From positions 2,170,001 through 2,234,000 of the forward strand of contig NC_016131.3 in the NCBI RefSeq assembly GCF_000005505.3: 64,000 bases of DNA, written 5' to 3'. The notes beneath the pieces are model-generated. The model was not told the origin of the DNA, searched no databases, and saw only the letters and a list, made by a program, of their open reading frames with translations. The position numbers and the translations under genes were made by a program. The first letter of the stretch is position 1; every line of letters begins with the position of its first letter. Positions 10,809-20,859 of this stretch are shown in pieces. The stretch is from Brachypodium distachyon. Taxonomy: Eukaryota > Streptophyta > Magnoliopsida > Poales > Poaceae.

Positions 10809-11717
10809 ATGGCAGCCGCTGATGATGGTCTCGACGTGCCGCCAGGGTACAGCTTCTGTCCGTCGGACAAGGAGCTCACCGACGTCTATCTCCGCCGCAA
10901 GATTCGAGTCTCGCTTCTTCCACGACGCCGACGTGTACTCCGCCGAGCCTGAGAAGCTGGTGCAGCCCTTCTTGCCCGCGCCAGGCACCGGCACAGGGGA
11001 CAAGTCGCCGCCGGCCTAGTACTTCTTCAGCCCCGCGCGCTACGCCGGCAAGAAGAAGAGCTCCGGGAGGAGGTCGCGCACGATCGACGGCGACGGCTCC
11101 AAGAACTGGCACTCGGAGAAGATGGCGCAGCCGGTGGAGGGAGGGAGCGCCGTGGGAGGCTGCGTGCAGAAGCTGTCGTACATGGTGAAGAACGAGGCGT
11201 CGGGGAAGAGCGAGAGGGCCGGCTGGATCATGGCGGAGTACGGCATCTCGCCGGAGCATGGAGGCGGCCGCCTCGTGCTCTGCAAGGTCTGTCCTTCCAC
11301 TTATTCACACAAACTGATGGCTGCCGAAGATTCTCCCGGCATCAAGTTCAAGAAGAGGAAGGCGGCGGCCGGCGACCATCCGGAAGCTGATTGCTTCGGA
11401 ATCGCCGATCCGGTGCCGGAGACAGAGAGGGCCGCCGCCGACTACGGTCACGTCGATCACCAGGTCTTCGGCTTCTGGCAGGCAATGGAACAAGAGTTCG
11501 AGGCCTCCTATCCCATTCCCGACGACGAGGTAGTGGAGGCTCAGGAGGTTATGTGGCCACGCCGCCATGCGCATCAGCAGTTCATCAGCCGGAGGATGGA
11601 GAAACGATGACGACACAGCTAGACGAGCCAGCAACCGACGAGGTCATCTACGGCTTGACCAGCAGCGTGGACCCGGGCTTCTCTCCCGAGATGCTGGAGA
11701 GGCTCTTGAGCGAGTAG
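10809..11717 (+). pseudogene. NAC-domain transcription factor pseudogene, copy 1
   Basis: The frame from 10809 begins with a typical NAC start (DVPPGYSFCPSDKELTDVYL) and breaks after RRKI near 10907; the family sequence resumes in another frame at FFHDADVYSAEPEKL. A TAG at 11017-11019 stands where family members have tryptophan (xxxYFFSPARYAGKKK). The frame then continues through NWHSEKM and LSYMVKNEASGKSERAGWIM, the DNA-binding subdomains D/E. The C-terminal end DPGFSPEMLERLLSE appears in yet another frame and ends at 11717. Two frameshifts plus one nonsense codon make it nonfunctional as a full NAC protein. A shorter product from the ATG at 11122 (162 aa) would lack most of the DNA-binding domain. 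NAC proteins are plant-specific transcription factors. Confidence 0.85.
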
Positions 11718-13590
11718 GCTCTCGGCCCGTGTAGCTAGCTTCTTCAATCAGTCCATGTCTTCTCTAGTTTCATGTAAAGGAAAAGTTCCTTTTGTTGTTA
11801 GCAACAATGTGGCTGTAGTGTTTTTTAGCTTCAAGAAAATGATGTTGCCGGAGAGATGTACACTAGTTGCAACAATTGCAAATATTGTTTTAGGAAACAT
11901 ATATGACATATTGATATCCCAACATATCTTGTACCGCATACCCCGTATCTTAGTAGAAATGCATGCTGTTTAGTTACTATGAAATGAAACCATTTCAAAC
12001 GTTTTTCAGGCAGAGAGCCGGCAATAGTAAAACAGAGTACTTGAACCAACAGTTGCTATTTCTTAAAGTGAAAATTGTCTCTCTTGTGACTTGTGATCAC
12101 CGACTTATACAACCCCCTTCAATACAGTCTGAATCAACGATCGATATAGAAACATTATTAGAGAGCCAATTCATGGGTTCTCTGAAAATTTAAACACCTT
12201 TGCTTCTGTACACTATGCTGCAATATAGTCAGGGCACGCACATTATGCTGCAATATAGACATATAGTACACCCAAATCAACTGAGTTGTACATTGTCTAT
12301 AGCTCAAGACTTCTGAATTGCTCGCCCCTTTGGATTTAGTTAATATCAATCACAGCAAATCCAGGTAAGCAACATCTTCTGTTCAACTCTTCAGAAAAAA
12401 AAATACTAGTCTGACTGATGTGAGTGCATAACAGGTTGCACGCTATCTTTGCAAGTTTTGAGAATTTCCTTTGGGCAAAAATGAATTGTTATGTCCCAGA
12501 CAGAACATATACAAAATACAAATGCTGATTGCAAACAACACATGTCTCAGAATTAGAAATCTACCCGAACCCTTGCAAACATTTTTTTTTCAACACAGAA
12601 CTGCGGCAAGAGCAGACAAAACAAGTCTTACAGAAAACAGAGTATCGTTTTCTTGCAATTGACGAAACATGCACATGGCAGCTATCAAACGTTTATCAAA
12701 TGATCACTGAGCTTACAACGAAGAGAGTCTGAATCATCCCAATACGGAGCATCCTTCTACACGAACCCTTAGGAGATTAATCCCTACTCTGCAGCTTTGT
12801 ATCAAATAATCCCAGTTGCGACGCCATCTTGAGACCATGTCTTCAGCAGTATTCACTTCTTTGAGGTGCCTTAATTCTTGTCAGAGTTCAGTTTGGACCC
12901 TGAATACAATACCATGGAAAAAAAACCATAAACTCCTGATGGAAATGTGAAAAGCTACCTTATGCAAGTACACTATTTAGGCAGGAAACTGCAAGAGAAT
13001 AAAAGAATGAAGCCAGTCCTTTGTAGATCCATGTGTATATATTTTTTTAATCTGGCATTGCTATTTGAAATGTAGAGGAAAGGGATACAAAAATATACAT
13101 ATATAGATTTAGAAGGAAATAGCTGACATATGGCACCAGTCAGCGTTTAAATATACTAAACCCATAAGACAAGCTTTTTATGAGCAACGAAAGCAACATT
13201 TTTATGAGTATACTATAAAACTGAACAAGAACTATTAGCAAACTAACATTGATTAAATGTCCCTATGGAATGATTGTGAGAATTCAAAAGGCCAAACGGC
13301 AAGCAGTTCCTTCCAAATCCCAAATGAGACTATCAGTTCGCATATGCAGGAGTACAAGGCCAATTTTTGTGTGCATATAAGACTGTCTGGGGCGGCAGTG
13401 GTCAGTGGCACGTTAAAACTGTGGGCTCACCTGATACCACAACTTCCTCCAGAGACTAATCATACAAGTGAAATTTCATACAAAAATGTGGAGAACACTG
13501 CAAACTTCAGAGAAAATCATGTATTCACCACACAGTGATATAATCCTGGCATCGCCATGGATCCAGGAAAGGGACAATGATATACAATAC
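11718..13590. other. spacer with duplicated flanks
   Basis: No gene supported. Bases 11830-12200 are a copy of the 3' flank of the second NAC remnant (18730-19110), including the shared spacer at 12045-12140. A second, more diverged repeat of the same type lies at about 12580-12800. Elsewhere AT-rich, with only chance open frames. Confidence 0.6.
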
Positions 13591-15786
13591 CTTCTTCAGA
13601 ATCACCTTTCTCCGAAGGTGAAGCAGCATCCATAATATTGCTACCAGAGATCTTTGAGTTCCCAGCATCATCTTTGCTGCTTGTACCCATCACTGATTCT
13701 TCATTTGATACACTCCTGGAAACATCAACCAAAGGATCATTCTCTTGAGCCTCATATAGTAAGGCACATTCATATTTGTCGAACGTGCTAGCACATTGTG
13801 GAGCAACTTTTCCATAACCTGGAACCCTAAGTGACAACAGGGGAGTATGTTTTCCAGTGTTTTGTTGTTAAAAAAAAGCTACAACACAAGGTAATGGAAG
13901 TTACTGTAATCTGAGATAGAACAGCACAACTACAATAATTCCATCAACCCTCTTGATGATGACACAAGGTGCTAACTATGTTCTGTTAACTGCCTTTTCT
14001 GACAACCGGTTAGTGCTTCCACAGAATCTCAAACACGGTTCTGAAGTATCATACAAATAAACTGAACAACAATGATACAATTTCCAGCTAGCCAGTATGG
14101 GAGAGGCATATAACATTTCTCAAAAAAGGCTAAGACCTATAGTTCCGGTTGCACTTTGATTTTATGATCATCGCAATACACACATCATGAAAAAAGATGC
14201 CAGGTCCTAACTCTGAAATATAGATATGGGATGACACTAATGCTAATTGGACTCACCGAATCCCTCACATAACAAAGTCGTGCTTGCCGCCAAACACATC
14301 AAACCTAAACACAACACTCAGTAACCACCTCGCATTAGAAGTCATATCCCAAACTAAAAACCTCAAAGGATTTTCCTAAAAAAAACCTCAAAGGCTCAAA
14401 TCAACAACAGCAGCTGATCCAAAAGGAAACTGAACTAATCAGACGTTCTTTTTCCCCACAATCCATCAGTAAGTACATCCTGGAGCAGGAGAGCTGTTCA
14501 AAAGCATATCCCTAACCTGGTCTTGAGGTCGTGGTTGATGAAGGAGTGATCAAAGTCCCCCTCCTTGACAGCATTGGTCCCCTTACCGAACAGCTGATGA
14601 GCTCGCTCTACTGTTTTCTCCTCCTTCACTCCCCCTTCCTCACCACCTGCTTCCTCACTAAGGTTCAACAACCGCGGAGGAGTGTAGAAGCTGACAACTG
14701 GAACCAAACACCAGAAGTGATGGTCGCACACCTTCTTCGCCCGCTCCGACTGTAACTCGATTGTGAAGACTCCATCATCCGTGGTCACGAAAATGACATT
14801 TGCTACCTCGGCAAAGAACAACACACGCTTTGATAGTGAACTCAGAGGCAGAGCACCATTTGGTAGCAAATTGCCCAAGTAGATGACCCGACTCAGTACC
14901 GATTGTCCATCAGTGTCGTCGTCATCACTCTCCTGCCATGACCACAATTTGAGTTGTTGTGGATCAGAGACTTTACAAACTCCCAGTCCACCGTCCTCTG
15001 CCACCATGAGGCTAAATGTATCCGTGTAGGGGTCTGGTGACTCCAATCGAGCCAGGGCATGACTGTCCAAGTCATATTCCAAGATATCGGATCCGTCAGC
15101 CATGAAGTAGAACAGAGACCTCCAAACGAGCACGCTGGACCTGTATGGAGAAGAAAAACAGACGGCCCGGTTGTGTATCCTGGTCACCTCGCCCCACGTG
15201 CCCATCTCCGACGAATAAACGCTCGCCGACGTGAAAAACTTGGCCTCATCGTTCTCATCGACCGCGGAGACGAAGACCACGCGAAAGGGACCCCCATGGC
15301 AGTTGTAGTGGCTGCAGCCCTCCACTGGGCAGAACACGGCCGCGGTCGGGCAGAGGTTCTCGAACGCCGCGGGCACAGGTACGCGGTGCTGGGCGCCCGT
15401 GATTGGCTCCCAGATGAGGAGCTCCCTAGCAACCTGGTAGTGGATGAGGAATAGGGCGCGGCCATGGCGGCAATCGACGACCACCTCCCAGCTGGGGTTA
15501 TCGTCCGGGGCGGCGAGGGGGAAGGCTGAGGCGGTGCTGTGGACGAAGCGCGGGATGTCCTCGTCGTCCCTGTTGTGGAGGAAGCCCAGCACGGGGGGTG
15601 TGCGGTGGAGCTCGTGGAGGCGGAGGCGGAAAAAGGGGTCGGAAACGGCGCGGTACAAGCGCCTGCTGACGAGGGAGGGCGGAGGAGGCACGATGGTTCA
15701 TCGAGCGGGAAACGGAGGAATATCTCCACGATGAGCTCGTCGGGGAGCTCCTGCGGCGAGTCGCGGCGGCGTGGCGGCGGCGCCAT
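13591..15786 (-). pseudogene. frameshifted F-box gene fused to a NASP-like exon, copy B
   Basis: The start at 15786 opens MAPPPRRRDSPQELPDELIV, the F-box. One base is missing near 15677 relative to copy A, so the frame is lost after DEPSCLLR. The rest of the F-box protein is open in the next frame from 15691 down to the 14517 splice donor. Its end reads KTVERAHQLFGKGTNAVKEG, the first SHNi-TPR-like helix of the histone H3 chaperone NASP/Sim3. An intron (14516 down to 13827) leads in phase to exon 13826-13591. That exon encodes YGKVAPQCASTFDKYECALL, then an acidic Ser/Asn-rich stretch, both typical of plant NASP. Later NASP exons are not found. It is a chimeric F-box/NASP gene, probably a pseudogene because of the frameshift and missing 3' part, unless translation starts inside, for example at 15691. 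Confidence 0.7.
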
Positions 15787-17789
15787 GGCTGGAACTCGCT
15801 GGGTTTGGTTGCGTGTGGGCGAGGGACAAGGTGGAATGGTTCGGCTCAACCAGGTTGAGGAGGAGGTTGCGTTGTGGTTATGGAACCGGTGGAAGGAATG
15901 ATTCAATGCTCTGTCAATTTTCCTCTCCTGCTTTTATATTACAGTAACTCTCAGACAATCACTACAGTACATCGTTAGCTTTTTGCAGGTAAAAAATACG
16001 GATTAGATTTGAGGATCTGTTTCTTGTCTTGCTTTGACTTTCCTTAGCAAAAGAAAATATTTGGGTTTGAGAGAACAATGCTCACACGTAGTAGACAATT
16101 GGCGGCGTATCCGATAAAACCTCTGTGAAAAACCGATAGAGAATTCGAAAAATTCCAGGAATAAAAAACTTGCAGAATTACAATGTCATGCACATTTGAA
16201 TACTACAGGATTGTTGTTAGACAAATGTTTGTCCGATTGAACACAGGAAAAACAAAGATTTGAAAAAGAGGTTGGACTGGATGGAAAAAATCCTATGAAA
16301 CGTAGTGTTCCTTAGGAAATTTTTCCATGAGATTCAATCCTACAAATCAAACAACTCGTATAGGAAAAAATCCTAAGGATTCAAATCCTCCAAACTTTCT
16401 ATGTAAATCCTTTGAATCAAAGGGGCCGTAAAGAAATACATATGTTGGAGAAGTGATGTTGTATGTGTGTAAAACTTAAGTCCAAACTAATTGTCTTTAG
16501 TAGCAGCGAAAAAACAAATTCAACAATTTTATTGGTGTATTTCTTTTTTTTTTGTCCAAATGCATTTGAAGTTTGCCTTGAAATTTTGCACGTTTTGATC
16601 AGATCCAGATTTTCTTAAAACCACTCAGAATATTTTGAACTTTTTCCTCTAATGAACATAGTATGAATATTCTCTTCAGAACAGATGCAATCTTCTATAT
16701 CTAAGTAGAAGTAACCCAGTACTTGATTTTTCTAAACATGCAAGCATGCCATATTATCACATAATTAATTTGTTCACACATATTTAGTGAAAAACTCATA
16801 CTTTTGCACATGCATGCATGTTACTTTCATCGAGTTATTCCCACTGAGTGAAAAATGTACAATTTTATTATATGTTTTCAATTTTGAATACTCTTTATGT
16901 TAACTGAAAATTTCCGCAACAGCGTGCGGGACATCATCTAGTTTGCCAAGTGCAAAAGGTAAAGGGATTAATTCTAAGGTCCGCAAGAAATCTTTCGTTG
17001 TTTTGAAAGCATCTTCACCTTAAATAATGACAGACAGGTCCCAAGTCTTGGCTAATGGTTCATCACCATTCTCTCTGTCCCTCTAGTAGAAAAAAAACCG
17101 TAAATCGGGCCCAAGTGTACATGTGGCACCTGACACGTAGGCCCCACATGTCAGCAAGCTCGTCAAATGGTCTAGCTATCAGACGGATTAGGGTTCCATG
17201 ACAAGTTTTGTTTGAGTGGTGGTGGTTCCCGAAAACAATTACAGCTCGTTTAGCATCCATCTTTGGGCATAAAATTTTAGAATTCATTTCGAATTCATGT
17301 AACCAAGTTGTTTGGTTGGCATGGAATTGGCCACATGAATTCAATCTCAAATTCCATAGAATCACATTATAACTAGCCCCAATTTCTTTTTAAAAGTCAT
17401 CATATCTTTAGGAGTAAATTTCACAGAACCAGAGGTTTTGAGGCAGGCTTCTCAACGAGCACTCACTTTTGCTAATTTGTCCGAATCGTCTCTCATTCTA
17501 CGAATCCATTTGGTAGACAAACATGATTTTTGAACCCGGAATTCAAATTCAACGAAATGAAATCCTATCAAAAATTGGATTTCATTTGATTTCTACCAAA
17601 TGAAATGAAACGATGGATGCCAAGCGAGCTATTAGCGATAAGTGTGGTTCCACGAGAAGACGGACACAACATAATGAGTTGTTTTTGAAATTTACTTTTT
17701 TATATACACCTTTTAAAATCAAAGGAATGATACGCCTATGGATGGACTGGAAGTTGAACTATACATCTGAAATGCCACAACCTCAGAGC
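15787..17789. other. intergenic spacer with transposon-like remnant
   Basis: No gene. Bases 16300-16430 carry a grass interspersed repeat whose right end (tcctttgaatcaaaggggcc) is palindromic and looks like one end of a small DNA transposon; I could not find the left end. The remainder to 17789 is AT-rich with short direct repeats. Confidence 0.5.
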
Positions 17790-18644
17790 ACCGTTTCCAT
17801 TTTGTATAGCAAATTGCCCAAGTGCATGACCCATCGCGCATTAGGAGATTCTCGAACGGACGAGCACAGGTACGCACGCGCTGCTGAGCGACTGTGATTT
17901 GCATGCTCCCAGATGAGGAGCAAAGACGGCTCTGCAAGGTCTACCCTCGCACTGCCAAGACGGCTGCCGTGCCCGTCTCCGATTCTCCCGGCATCAACTT
18001 GAGGAAGAGGAAGGCAGCGGCCGGCGACCACCCGGAGGCTCCTGCAACCAGCGTGCGGCCGCGGATTGAAAGTGAAACCTGCTACGTTGACCAGCTGGAC
18101 GCCGTGGCCAACGAGGACGCCAACATGTACCCGATCACGAGATGGGTGACGTTGGAGCAAGAGGCCGCCGAGGGCGCTCATCTGCCCATGTTCTTGGACT
18201 TCGAGCAAGGAAGAACCACCGAATATTGCTTCGGAAACGCCGACCCGGTGCCGGAGACGGAGATCAGGGTCGCCGCTGACTACGGTCTCGTCGTCGATCA
18301 TCAGCCCTTCGGCTTCTGGGAGAAAATGGAACAAGAGTTCGAGGCCTCGTATATATCCCGTTTCCAACGACGAGGTGGTGGTGGATGGAGGCTCAGGAGG
18401 CGATCAGCTGGCCACGCCGCCATGCGCACCCGCAGCGGATCAGCCAGAGGAAGACCCTGCAGGGCTCGTGCAGACCATCTCCGGCGAAGACCAGAACGAC
18501 GGCTAGTCCTGCCAGTCAGAGGAAGACGCACCACCAGCGAGGACACAGCTTTACGAGCAAGCAGCCGACGAGGTCATCTACGGCTTTTCCTGCCAGGACC
18601 CGGGCTTCTCTCCGGAGATGCTGGAGAGGCTCTTGAGCGAGTAG
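17790..18644 (+). pseudogene. NAC remnant with an F-box fragment at its 5' end, copy 2
   Basis: Bases 17790-17925 are antisense pieces of the F-box gene (matching about 14855-14885 and 15375-15420). NAC-derived sequence follows directly: LCKVYP at about 17932, then SPGINLRKRKAAAGDHPEA, ADPVPETE and FGFWEKMEQEFEASY. These are the variable C-terminal half of the NAC protein at 10.8 kb. The frame is lost after about 18355 and the conserved end DPGFSPEMLERLLSE lies in another frame, ending at 18644. The whole DNA-binding NAC domain is absent. A 266-aa open frame from 17894 crosses the junction but ends in out-of-frame, Arg-rich sequence. Nonfunctional as a transcription factor; its 3' flank duplicates that of copy 1. 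Confidence 0.8.
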
Positions 18645-20859
18645 GCTCTCCTTGTAGGCTTGTACGGAGTACTAGCTTAGATCGATGCATGTAACCGTAG
18701 TGTCTATGTCTTGCAGCTTCAAACTTTTCATGTTGCTGAAGAGATGTACGTATTAATTGCAACAATTGCAAGTATTGTTTGGGAAACATATATGATATAC
18801 TTAACTCAGAATATTGTTTACCAAATAGACTGTATCTTAGAAACTAGTTACAAATGCATGCTGTTTAGTTACTTGAAATGAAATCATTTCAAACATTTTT
18901 CAGGCAGAGAGCCCGTAAAATCATGTTCCCTTCTCACTGAGAAACACAGGAAAACAGAGTATTTGAACCAACAAACTGCTACTGTATTTCTCAGAGTTAA
19001 AATTGTTTCTCGAGTGATCACGGACTTATAACCTCTCGTTCATTATCTGAAACACCGATATTCGAAGCATTATTAGAGAGCCCAATTCATAGGTTCTCTG
19101 AAACTTTACACATCATTCATCCTCTACATTATGCTGCAATACAGTACACCCAAATCATCTGAAGTTAGCTATATGTTCTTTTTTCTCTCTGCGGATGAAG
19201 TGTTGCGGAGTTTTTTTAGAGAATTCCTTCAGATCTGATGATCCAAATGCATTTTTAGCGGTGCATCCTAAGAAACAATGAACTGGGCCCTGCTGTAGAA
19301 AAAATGAACTGGGCCCTGCTGGCCAAGCTACACCGTGTCGAAGAACCCAGGGATCAAAGGAGCCATGGCCCATGGCCCATGTGTGGTCCGTCCCCCCATC
19401 ACAACCGAAGCATGCGATCGATCTGCAATCCTGAATTGGATTCTCAAAAAGAAAAAATGCAATTCTGAATTGGGTCAATGGTTAATCCCGGACGGCGAAA
19501 TCGTCGCCCGGGCATCGTCGAGGGCGCCAGAGAACCTCGGCGGCCGGCAGCCGGCGGTGACGCAGCCCTGCGCCGGTCTGCTTCCTTCCATGGCTGGTGA
19601 CTATCCAACTTCCAATGCTTCCTCTTTTCTTCCTTACTTGGCCCACTTTTCATGGATGATTAATTAGGAACAGCCAGATCCTGGATTTAGCGCTCCAGAA
19701 CATAGTACGGATAGTTACCTCATCCCGTTCATGTCATTCATCAATCACCATGGAAGAAATTAACACATCATTGTCTCTAATCTGCGTGCCCACAGTAGTG
19801 AATAACATACGACTATTTTTTTTTTGAAGCTAGAATAACATACGACTATGTATACCCTAGAGGAGGCGCATCGTATGCAAACGCAAACTCAAGTAAATAT
19901 AATGATCTCTCAAAAAACGCAATGATAATAGGCACCATGGCAGAAACAAGGGGTAAAAACATTCCAACAGCAACACATGTCTGCAAAATTTTCAATTTCT
20001 GGATAGACCAAAAAGAATTCCCTAAACTTTGACCAGCATATCTGGTCAGTTCTATATCTGGACCCTCTATGTATAGATGTATACAACTTTCATTCTCTCT
20101 TTCATGCGATGCACATCACAGCAATAAAAAAAATGAAGCAAAATCATGAACATTGGTTTAGATCATGTACTTTTTGGGGGGATCTTTAGAGATCCGTAGA
20201 CGCAAGGGGTCCAATGTTAGCCTTGACTCCACTCCAAACTATCACAAAGAACCCCTGCGCAACTCATCTATAAACTCTCTGAAGTTACCTACTTCCTCTT
20301 CTATGCAAGCAAAAAAATTGGGCCACCCATCCATTTCTGTTGACTTCTACTTCCTGCACCTGTCGAAGGAAACAGTGCTTAATAAATCAGCATGGTAGCA
20401 AAGACAATATTCGCCTGGCAAATGAGGATATGGTGGATATTAGATTATTATTTTTTTGCTGGGAGATGGAATATTTCTTGACTTTCGCAGTAAACTATTG
20501 TTTGATTTAAGTTCACAACAAGCAAGAATGGCATGCGTAAGCAATTAATGTGCACACGCTGACAGGATTGTGCAAAAACAGAATGAAGTGGTCATATTCT
20601 AAAACAGTAAATGGACCATAGTTTATCACCGGCACTAAATGGACCAGGGAATTATATACGTTTGACTTCTGGCACCCCCTGAAATTTTCCCATTGCCGTT
20701 TGCAAGGGAGCCATTTATAACTTTGTTGAAATTAGTACATGTATATCACAGATCAGAGGAGGTACAAGCGCTTGTTATTTGGTGACAGCCTGTGTTTGGC
20801 GAGTTGTCGCAGGCATATATTGCAGAAAGTAAAAGGATTTTCAGAAGTATCATGCAATG
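18645..20859. other. intergenic spacer
   Basis: Bases 18700-19130 duplicate the 3' flank of NAC copy 1. A 26-bp near-perfect tandem repeat (aatgaactgggccctgctg core) lies at about 19278-19321. From 19500 to 20859 I see no gene or recognised repeat. Confidence 0.5.

Noticed and set aside
20165..20398. 77-codon open frame upstream of the ELM2 gene region
   Set aside because: Short, no conserved features, in AT-rich spacer.
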